A stretch of DNA of 11,580 nucleotides. Source: Chitinophagaceae bacterium (GTDB taxonomy: Bacteria; Bacteroidota; Bacteroidia; Chitinophagales; Chitinophagaceae). A model generated the notes under the pieces. The model saw only the letters and a program-made list of their open reading frames with translations. It had not been told where the DNA came from and did not search any database. Positions 5,702-11,580 of the stretch are shown piece after piece. The translations under genes and the position numbers were made by a program. The first letter of the stretch is position 1, and each line of letters begins with the position of its first letter. Where the stretch lies: assembly GCA_009996555.1 (NCBI GenBank), contig JAACZX010000032.1, positions 1-11,580 on the forward strand, in the 5' to 3' direction.

Positions 5702-8269
5702 TTATTTTTTATTCCGGATCCTGCTTTTAATAAATTTTTCGAACTCCACTGCATGGAACACAACGGCAGATACGGCTATACAAATGCCCAGCTCTGTAAT
5801 AGTTAATGGTTGTGTTTTAAATATTTCATTTGCAAACGGCAGATAAATAACTCCCATCTGCAATACAAACGTAAGCAGTACTGCGCCCAGCAATTCTTTG
5901 TTGCTGAAAAGTCCTTGTTTGAATAAATACTCTCTGTCGCTGCGGATAGCAAGCACATGCCCCAATTGTGCTAAGGACAACACAGTAAACACCATTGTTT
6001 GCCAATGGGCACCGCTATGGTTAATGCTCCATGCCTGTATGCCCAGCGTAACTGCTGCCATAAGCAACCCAACCCAAACAATATGATAACCGATACCATC
6101 AGCAAACAAACTCTCCGTTGTCTTTCTTGGTGGCCTGCTCATAATATCACTTTCCGCTTTTTCGCCTGCAAGTGCAAGCCCCGGCAAACCATCTGTTACA
6201 AGGTTGATCCAGAGAATATGAATGGGCAATAACGGAATAGGTAACCCAATGAGCGGTGCAAGAAAGAGTGTCCATATTTCTGCACCATTACAGGTCATGA
6301 TATACTTTACAAACTTGCGGATATTATCATAGATCCTTCTGCCCTCTTTCACTGCTTTTACAATGGTGGCAAAATTATCATCAAGCAAAATCATGTGTGC
6401 TGCTTCCTTGCTCACATCAGTTCCATTGATGCCCATTGCCACACCAATGTTTGATGATTTGAGCGAAGGCGCATCATTCACACCATCGCCTGTCATTGAT
6501 ACAAAATGATTTTTGTGCTGCAATGCTTTTACAATGTTCAGCTTCTGTTCAGGCGACACACGTGCATACACTCTTACCTTTTCTACCTGTTCATCAAAAT
6601 CTTCCGGTGAAATTGCTTTCAGCTCTTTACCCGTCATTACAAGATCATTCTTTGTAAGGATGCCGATCTCTTTTGCAATGGCCGAAGCAGTTGCCGGATG
6701 ATCGCCTGTGATCATCACCGGCCTGATACCTGCTGCTTTACATTCAGCAATGGCTTGTTTCACTTCTTCACGTGGCGGATCGATCATACCTGCCAGTCCT
6801 GCAAACTGCAGTTCTGTTTCTACATTTTCATAACTGAATGGCTCAGGCAATGCATCAATGAGTTTATAACCAAACGCAATCACACGAATACCGTTGGAAG
6901 ACCACTCGTCTGCTGTTTTTAAAATAGCATCAGCATCGATCCATGTTTCTAAAGAAGCAGCGATGGTTTCAACAGCGCCTTTCGATAACACCAGGAACTG
7001 CTGCTGATAAGGATGCACGGTGGTCATACATTTCCTGTCGGAATCAAAAGGCAATTCAGCAACACGTGGCAGTTGCTGCTGCACTTCTTTCAGTTTATCA
7101 GCAGAACGCTCTGCAATAAAATATTCAACAAGTGCGATCTCTGTAGGATCACCAACCAGTTTTCCTTCCGATTCTTTCACATCATGATTTAACGCAAGTG
7201 CAGCTTCAAACACCGGCACAGCATTCAGATGCAGTGCAGTTGATTCTGATTGCACCTGCACCACTTTCATTTTGTTTTGTGTGAGCGTACCTGTTTTATC
7301 GGAACAGATATAGGTAACAGAACCCAATGTTTCTACTGCCGGTAACTTGCGGATGAGTGCATTCTTTTTCACCAGCCGCTTAGCTCCTCTTGCCAATGCA
7401 ATGGTAATGAGTGCAGGCAATGCTTCAGGAATTGCAGCTACTGCCAGCGAAATAGAAACGAGCAGCATGTTCAATGGTTTTTCACCACGCAGCAAACCAA
7501 TTACAAACAACATCAAACAAATAAAAAGGATGATGTAAGAAAGCTTACGTCCAAAATCGGCCATGCGTTTTTGCAAAGGAGTCGCTGCTTCGTCCTGTTG
7601 CAGCATTCGTGCAATTAACCCGATCTCCGTTTGCATACCCGTTGCTATCACCACGGCTTTTGCACGGCCATTTGTTACCAATGTACTTTTAAAAGCCATA
7701 TTCAAACGATCGCCAATCGGAATATCCACTTCGTTCATTTTCTGTTCTGTTTTTTCAGCAGGAACAGATTCGCCGGTGAGAGCAGATTCATCAATCTTTA
7801 AACTGAAAGTTTCGATCAAACGCAGATCGGCCGGCACAACATTTCCTGCTTCAAGTAACACAAGATCACCCGGCACCAACTCTGCCGATGGTATTGTTAA
7901 CGGCTGACCGCCACGCAACACATGCGCCTGCAATGCAGCGATCTTCTTCAACGCTTCCATTGCTTTCTCTGCCCGGTACTCCTGGATAAAACCCACAACA
8001 GCATTCAGCAAAACGATCACCATAATAATAATGGTGTCGGTTAAATCGCCTGCAATACCTGCAATAACAGCAGCTGCCATCAGCACCAGTATCATAAAAT
8101 CTTTGAACTGGTGAAGAAATAGAACCCAGGCGGGTTTCTTTTTCTTTTCCTGTAATTCGTTGGGACCGTATTCTGCAAGTTTCAGTGCAGCTTCTTCTGC
8201 ATTGAAGCCGTTAACAGATGCGCCAGTGAGTTCGATTACTTCCGTTGCTGTTAGGTGATGCCAGTTCAT
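5702..8269 (-). CDS. P2A-type cation-transporting P-type ATPase (calcium ATPase-like)
   Basis: An inner-membrane pump of 855 residues from ATG 8269. A TTG six codons earlier (8287) is also in frame, but MNWHHLTATEV fits the family start better. Positions below count from that upstream TTG. The cation ATPase N-terminal region is at 9-65; the A-domain loop TGES at 171-174; the M4 motif PEALP at 287-291; the phosphorylated aspartate D330 in CSDKTGTLT; the nucleotide-domain KGA at 436-438; the hinge motifs DPPR (503-506), TGD (527-529) and TGDGVNDAP (599-607). About ten membrane helices are visible, at roughly 63-80, 82-102, 250-266, 272-297, 658-680, 686-708, 732-754, 764-782, 797-815 and 828-848. 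M5 holds N667 and E670, and M6 holds NLVTDGLP with N695, T698 and D699. These correspond to SERCA calcium ligands and make Ca2+ export the best guess; Mn2+ or another cation cannot be excluded. The gene lies 99 bases after the hotdog gene on the same strand; co-transcription is possible but uncertain. Confidence 0.93.
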   Translation of the reverse strand: MNWHHLTATEVIELTGASVNGFNAEEAALKLAEYGPNELQEKKKKPAWVLFLHQFKDFMILVLMAAAVIAGIAGDLTDTIIIMVIVLLNAVVGFIQEYRAEKAMEALKKIAALQAHVLRGGQPLTIPSAELVPGDLVLLEAGNVVPADLRLIETFSLKIDESALTGESVPAEKTEQKMNEVDIPIGDRLNMAFKSTLVTNGRAKAVVIATGMQTEIGLIARMLQQDEAATPLQKRMADFGRKLSYIILFICLMLFVIGLLRGEKPLNMLLVSISLAVAAIPEALPALITIALARGAKRLVKKNALIRKLPAVETLGSVTYICSDKTGTLTQNKMKVVQVQSESTALHLNAVPVFEAALALNHDVKESEGKLVGDPTEIALVEYFIAERSADKLKEVQQQLPRVAELPFDSDRKCMTTVHPYQQQFLVLSKGAVETIAASLETWIDADAILKTADEWSSNGIRVIAFGYKLIDALPEPFSYENVETELQFAGLAGMIDPPREEVKQAIAECKAAGIRPVMITGDHPATASAIAKEIGILTKNDLVMTGKELKAISPEDFDEQVEKVRVYARVSPEQKLNIVKALQHKNHFVSMTGDGVNDAPSLKSSNIGVAMGINGTDVSKEAAHMILLDDNFATIVKAVKEGRRIYDNIRKFVKYIMTCNGAEIWTLFLAPLIGLPIPLLPIHILWINLVTDGLPGLALAGEKAESDIMSRPPRKTTESLFADGIGYHIVWVGLLMAAVTLGIQAWSINHSGAHWQTMVFTVLSLAQLGHVLAIRSDREYLFKQGLFSNKELLGAVLLTFVLQMGVIYLPFANEIFKTQPLTITELGICIAVSAVVFHAVEFEKFIKSRIRNKK

Positions 8270-8368
8270 TCCGATTGTATTGATCAAAGATTGAACGGTA
8301 AGTTACAAAACAAAATGGCTGAATAAAAATGAGAAGGATCAATCGTAAGATGGAGTAAGATCACTTAT

Positions 8369-8803
8369 TCAGGATGGTTTCTTCAATATGGCAACTGTGA
8401 GCCTGCTGATACAAACAAGCTTTTCACGTTCATCAACAATCCGAATATCCCATACATGTGTGCTTGCACCAATATGTATGGGTGTTGCAACACCTGTTAC
8501 CACACCGCTGCGCACGGAACGGATATGATTGGCATTGATCTCAATACCAACACAAATAAATTTTTCAGGATTGATGATCATGGCCGAAGCAATGCTGCCC
8601 AATGTTTCAGCCAGCACACAACTGGCACCACCATGCAATAAACCATACGGCTGATGTGTGCGGTGATCGACGGGCATTGTTGCTTTGATGAAATTGTTAC
8701 CAACTTCTGTATAGTTGATGGAAAGCAGTTCAGCAATTGTGTGCTTGTTCAACGCTGCCAGGTCTTCGGTTGTCAGTTGTTTATTAAACCAAATGGCTTC
8801 CAT
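8369..8803 (-). CDS. Hotdog-fold acyl-CoA thioesterase (PaaI/MenI/EntH-like)
   Basis: A 144-residue cytoplasmic single hotdog domain, normal length for the family. The active-site region reads HQPYGLLHGGASCVLAETLGS (residues 50-70). Q51, H57 and the presumed catalytic E66 have the same spacing as Q48/H54/E63 of the E. coli EntH/YdiI thioesterases, which hydrolyse aromatic acyl-CoA or acyl-carrier thioesters. The second half (GIEINANHIRSVRSGVVTG, about residues 87-105) is the usual strand carrying the N-H region. The substrate could be 1,4-dihydroxy-2-naphthoyl-CoA (the menaquinone pathway, general in Bacteroidota), a phenylacetate-type CoA ester or another; sequence does not decide. It starts 12 bases after the coaD stop, so the two are almost certainly one transcript. 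Confidence 0.9.
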   Translation of the reverse strand: MEAIWFNKQLTTEDLAALNKHTIAELLSINYTEVGNNFIKATMPVDHRTHQPYGLLHGGASCVLAETLGSIASAMIINPEKFICVGIEINANHIRSVRSGVVTGVATPIHIGASTHVWDIRIVDEREKLVCISRLTVAILKKPS

Positions 8804-8815
8804 GATGCGCTGCTG

Positions 8816-9289
8816 TTACTTTTTATTTACTGCGTTGTTTACCACTTCCGGTAAAAACGGAGAAGCATCACCACCGTTACGGATAACATCACGCACCAAT
8901 GTTGATGCTACGGATGTGTACTGCGGCAAACAGGTAAGAAAGATGGTTTCAATATTATGATCAAGACTGCGGTTCATATCTGCAATCGCTTTCTCATATT
9001 CAAAATCGTTGACGTAACGGATACCTCGCAGAATAAATTTTGCATTCACCCGTTTGCAGCAATCAACAGTTAACCCATCATACACAACAGAATCAACTCT
9101 TGGTTCATCTTTAAAAATAGACTGGATCCAGTCTACCCGTTGCTCTTCGCTGAACATAGGTACTTTGGCTGCATTGCGGCCGATACCGATATACAGTTTA
9201 TCGAACAGATCAAGCGAACGGTAAATAATATCAAGATGGCCAACGGTGATGGGATCAAACGTTCCCGGGAACAGACAGATACGTTGCAT
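8816..9289 (-). CDS. coaD: Phosphopantetheine adenylyltransferase
   Basis: A 157-residue cytoplasmic nucleotidyltransferase of typical CoaD length. It transfers AMP from ATP to 4'-phosphopantetheine to give dephospho-CoA, the penultimate step of CoA synthesis. Motifs are PGTFDPITVGH (8-18, the TxGH nucleotide-binding motif with H18), FILRGIRYVNDFEYE (85-99) and YTSVASTLVRDVIRNGGD (124-141), the family's ATP-binding C-terminal signature. The start is ATG at 9289 with MQRICLFPGTFDP, an exact family-type N-terminus. It heads a minus-strand pair with the thioesterase gene and is divergent from the patatin gene, with a 152-base gap holding a candidate promoter on each strand. Confidence 0.97.
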   Translation of the reverse strand: MQRICLFPGTFDPITVGHLDIIYRSLDLFDKLYIGIGRNAAKVPMFSEEQRVDWIQSIFKDEPRVDSVVYDGLTVDCCKRVNAKFILRGIRYVNDFEYEKAIADMNRSLDHNIETIFLTCLPQYTSVASTLVRDVIRNGGDASPFLPEVVNNAVNKK

Positions 9290-9430
9290 GCAGTTGATTT
9301 AGAGACCGAATATCGAACGAATATCCCACATAAACAAAGCACACATCGTAATTACCGCAATAAACAGCCGTAATCACACACCGTAAACGGGTATTTTATT
9401 TTATAAAGGTTGTTTGTATTTTTCTGCAAA

Positions 9431-9465
9431 CAAACCTAACCATGAGTAACCGCAGTACATCCAAA
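9431..9465 (-). promoter_or_regulatory. Candidate promoter for the coaD unit
   Basis: On the minus strand TTTG (9465-9462), 23 bases, then TAGGTTTG (9438-9431) fits the Bacteroidota pattern TTG-N17-23-TAnnTTTG. It predicts a start near 9424 and a leader of about 135 bases to the coaD ATG. The -33 part would lie inside the first codons of the divergent patatin gene, so the two expression signals would overlap. The match is read from the sequence; its use in the cell is inference. Confidence 0.4.
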
Positions 9466-10521
9466 GTAAGGATCCTCAGTATTGATGGTGGTGGAATAAG
9501 AGGTATTATTCCCGGCACCATTGTAGAATATCTTGAAACACGCATCCGTGCAGTAACCGGTAATAAAGATGCAAAGATCGGCGAGTACTTCGATATGATC
9601 GCCGGCACCAGCACAGGAGGTATTCTTACCAGCATTTATTTAATGCCCGATGAGAAAGAAACTGGCAAAGCAAAATTTTCTGCTACTGATGCGGTGCAAT
9701 TGTACATGCAGTTTGGTAACCGCATTTTTAATAAAAACTTCTGGCAGCAGTTTAAGAATTTCAGTTTCTGGAATGAAAGTTTCCCTTCTGATAACCTGGA
9801 AAAGCTCTTGCAGGATTATTTGGGCGACACTTCGTTAAGCCAGATGATCAAACCATGTGTAATTACTGCTTATAACTTTTACGAACGCAGAGCTGCTTTT
9901 TTTAACAGCGCTGTTTCACGGCGTATCGGCGGCGAAGTGCGTGATTTTAAAATACGCAATGTAGCAAGAGCCACCAGTGCTGCTCCCACTTATTTTGAAC
10001 CGGCGATGATCTACAGTTTAAGCGAAGCACCGCAATACTTAATTGATGGTGGTGTGTTTGTAAACAATCCGGCTTTGTGTGCCTACAGCGAAGCAAGAGG
10101 TTTAAACTTCAGCGATGACCGGGTATTGTATGGCGAATACAATCTGCCAAAACCCGACAGACCTGCAGCAAAAGATATGTTACTCATCAGCATTGGTACC
10201 GGCAGCAGCAAAAAGAAATACGAGTTTGAACAATTGCGTAATGCAGGACTGATTAAATGGTTACCGGTGCTCATTGATATCATGATGAGTGGCAACAGCG
10301 AAACGGTACATTATCATCTTGTGCGTATGTGGGATACGTTAGAAGATGCTGATAAAGGAGATTACTACCGCATTGATCCCGATTTAAAAACTGCATCGCC
10401 GGATATGGATAATGTATCGAAGAAAAATTTAAAGCTGCTGAAAGAAGCAGGCGAAAGTTATGTGTTTGAAAACACAGAGCAACTGAATGAAATTGTTGAC
10501 AAATTGTTGTTGTATAATTAA
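9442..10521 (+). CDS. Patatin-like phospholipase (CBASS CapV/plant-patatin-type architecture)
   Basis: A 359-residue protein from ATG. The patatin lipid acyl hydrolase domain occupies about residues 10-215: oxyanion-hole motif DGGGIRG (15-21), nucleophile elbow GTSTG with S57, a conserved ATSAAPTYFEP (177-187), and the catalytic-dyad aspartate D202 in DGG (202-204). SIGTG (250-254) follows. The Ser-Asp dyad is complete, so it should be an active lipase or phospholipase A. There is no signal peptide, transmembrane helix, POTRA or beta-barrel domain, so it is neither an ExoU/PlpD type nor obviously exported. The C-terminal third (260-359) is helical and without a recognisable domain. The overall form resembles plant patatins and the CapV effectors of CBASS defence, but no cyclic-nucleotide synthase lies within the window. 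A lipid-turnover role is equally possible. The start lies 24 bases after a weak -7-like TATTTTTC (9417-9424). Confidence 0.92.
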   Translation: MSNRSTSKVRILSIDGGGIRGIIPGTIVEYLETRIRAVTGNKDAKIGEYFDMIAGTSTGGILTSIYLMPDEKETGKAKFSATDAVQLYMQFGNRIFNKNFWQQFKNFSFWNESFPSDNLEKLLQDYLGDTSLSQMIKPCVITAYNFYERRAAFFNSAVSRRIGGEVRDFKIRNVARATSAAPTYFEPAMIYSLSEAPQYLIDGGVFVNNPALCAYSEARGLNFSDDRVLYGEYNLPKPDRPAAKDMLLISIGTGSSKKKYEFEQLRNAGLIKWLPVLIDIMMSGNSETVHYHLVRMWDTLEDADKGDYYRIDPDLKTASPDMDNVSKKNLKLLKEAGESYVFENTEQLNEIVDKLLLYN

Positions 10522-10645
10522 TATCCTCCCGAGGAACGAGGGCTCTGCTTCATCAACTTACAAAAGCCAGACTATTTCCTCCTTACGTCGGAAAGACAGC
10601 AAAGTTCAACACTAAAATAAAGTTCATCAAACTCATCTTAAATAG

Positions 10646-10677
10646 AAAACGCCGAAGCAGTTGCTTCGGCGTTTTTT
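10646..10677. terminator. Strong bidirectional intrinsic terminator
   Basis: AAAACGCCGAAGC (10646-10658) and GCTTCGGCGTTTT (10663-10675) form a perfect 13-bp stem around the loop AGTT. On the plus strand the stem runs into six Ts (10672-10677). On the minus strand it runs into TTTTCTATTT. It sits between the convergent patatin and smc genes, about 40 bases past the smc stop and 125 bases past the patatin stop, and should serve both. Confidence 0.9.
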
Positions 10678-10717
10678 CGTATTGATGGTTCAGGCCGCTC
10701 CAGCGTCCCGACCCTTG

Positions 10718-11580
10718 TTAATTCAAATTCCTGAAATCCACCGGTACCAGTTTACTTACACCAGCTTCCTGCATGGTTACACCATAAATCACATCCACTG
10801 CACCCATTGTCTGCTTGTTGTGCGTAACAATAATGAACTGCGAATTTTCGCTGAACTTGCGGATCATGTTGGTGAACTTACCTACGTTGGCATCATCCAA
10901 AGGCGCATCCACCTCATCGAGAATACAGAACGGAGCAGGCTTAATGAGATAGATCGCAAACAACATGGCTGTTGCAGTTAATGTTTTCTCACCACCACTC
11001 AGCTGTGTAATGCTGCTTGGGCGTTTACCTTTTGGCTTGGCCACGATATCAATACCTGTTTCAGCAAGGTTATCGGGATTTTCCAATACCATGTCTGCGG
11101 TATCATCATCGGTAAACAATGCCTTGAATACTTTCTGGAAGTTTTCACGCACCTGGTTAAAGGTTTCAAGGAAACGCTGGTTGGCCGTTGCTTCCACTTC
11201 CTGGATGGTTTGCAGCAACGATTCTTTTGCTGTTACCAGGTCATTCTTCTGTTCAAGAATAAACTCGTAACGCTTGCGCATTTCTTCAAATGCTTCGATC
11301 GCTGTCGGATTTACTTCACCCAGGTTTTCCAACCGCTTTTTCATACGATCAACCTTGGCTTGCAATTCTTCCAAAGGTTCTTCGCCTGTGCGTTCTTCTT
11401 CAATTACTTCTTCAAGATTTACTTTGAACTCAACCATCAAGCGTTCTTTGGTTCCGCTCAATTGTAATTTCAGTTCAGTGAGTTTATCTTTTATTTCGTT
11501 GAGCAAATGATCCACCTGCTCTTTCTCTTTTTGTTTGTGGCGGAGTTCGCTTTCTTTTTCGCCCAACACATTCCGCAGGT
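10718..11580 (-). CDS. smc: Chromosome segregation protein SMC, C-terminal part only
   Basis: The frame is open to the right edge, so only the last 287 or so residues are visible. The GTG at 11569 is an internal valine (LRNVLGEKE), not the start. The first ~140 residues are charged coiled coil (EKESELRHKQKEKEQVD..., and the conserved LGEVNPTAIEAFEEM segment). The C-terminal head follows, with the ABC signature LSGGEKTLTATAM, Walker B CILDEVDAPLDDANV and the switch histidine region FIIVTHNK. SMC forms an ATP-driven ring with ScpA/ScpB that organises and helps segregate the chromosome. The N-terminal Walker A head, hinge and most of the coiled coil lie outside the window. RecN or SbcC are less likely because the sequence around the signature and Walker B is typical SMC. 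Confidence 0.95.
   Translation of the reverse strand, partial: LRNVLGEKESELRHKQKEKEQVDHLLNEIKDKLTELKLQLSGTKERLMVEFKVNLEEVIEEERTGEEPLEELQAKVDRMKKRLENLGEVNPTAIEAFEEMRKRYEFILEQKNDLVTAKESLLQTIQEVEATANQRFLETFNQVRENFQKVFKALFTDDDTADMVLENPDNLAETGIDIVAKPKGKRPSSITQLSGGEKTLTATAMLFAIYLIKPAPFCILDEVDAPLDDANVGKFTNMIRKFSENSQFIIVTHNKQTMGAVDVIYGVTMQEAGVSKLVPVDFRNLN

Noticed and set aside
7563..7907. A 114-codon open frame antisense to the ATPase gene
   Set aside because: It lies opposite strongly conserved ATPase A-domain sequence; its composition is typical of a complementary-strand shadow.
9442..10521. A CBASS defence operon
   Set aside because: The patatin resembles CapV, but no CD-NTase or other CBASS component is present on either side within the window, and the neighbours are coaD and smc.
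10522..10600. Minus-strand AGGAGG-like ribosome-binding sites suggesting a small antisense gene
   Set aside because: Purine-rich GGAGG strings occur, but no start codon at suitable spacing opens a frame of useful length.
10661..10981. A 106-codon plus-strand frame opening in the terminator and running over smc
   Set aside because: It begins inside a hairpin terminator at a TTG and then runs antisense to the conserved SMC head, so it is not a credible gene.

Overview
The window reads as an ordinary chromosomal, core-type stretch from a Bacteroidota bacterium, most likely of the Chitinophagaceae type. The supporting signs are moderate GC content, few recognisable Shine-Dalgarno sequences, a perfect TAnnTTTG -7 promoter element, and several gene families that are common in that phylum: a HutI/HutG pair, a FAS1 protein, a DUF1905-YdeI protein and a small early-set domain protein. 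The taxonomic call is inference from sequence character only. I saw no insertion sequence, phage gene, CRISPR array, tRNA or rRNA.

Layout. (1) Bases 2-1375, plus strand: the 3' part of a TPR protein gene cut by the left edge. (2) Bases 1372-3715, minus strand: hutI then hutG, the last two steps of histidine breakdown to glutamate. The hutG stop overlaps the TPR gene's stop on a shared TTAA. (3) Bases 3749-4387, minus strand: a secreted FAS1 (fasciclin) protein with a clear intrinsic terminator just upstream of hutI. (4) Bases 4388-4636: a divergent non-coding region, then two plus-strand genes: a DUF1905/YdeI-type protein (4637-5155) and a 96-residue early-set/CBM48-like protein (5318-5608). 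Between these two lie a 12-base palindrome, a perfect DnaA-box 9-mer and a -7 promoter element. (5) Bases 5702-9289, minus strand: coaD, a PaaI/MenI-like hotdog thioesterase 12 bases downstream of it, and then a large P2A (calcium-type) P-type ATPase. (6) Bases 9442-10521, plus strand: a patatin-like phospholipase divergent from coaD. (7) A strong bidirectional terminator at 10646-10677, then the C-terminal end of smc on the minus strand, running off the right edge.

How the genes work together. Only two functional pairs are visible. HutI makes N-formimino-L-glutamate, which HutG hydrolyses. CoaD (CoA synthesis) is tightly linked to an acyl-CoA thioesterase-type protein. The remaining genes look like independent housekeeping or envelope functions. 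I found no convincing new multi-gene system. The items most worth checking are the intergenic motif cluster and repeated CATAACAAT motif around the early-set gene, the metal-site and substrate motifs of HutG, the calcium-site make-up of the ATPase, and the stand-alone patatin. No gene-free stretch exceeds 300 bases.
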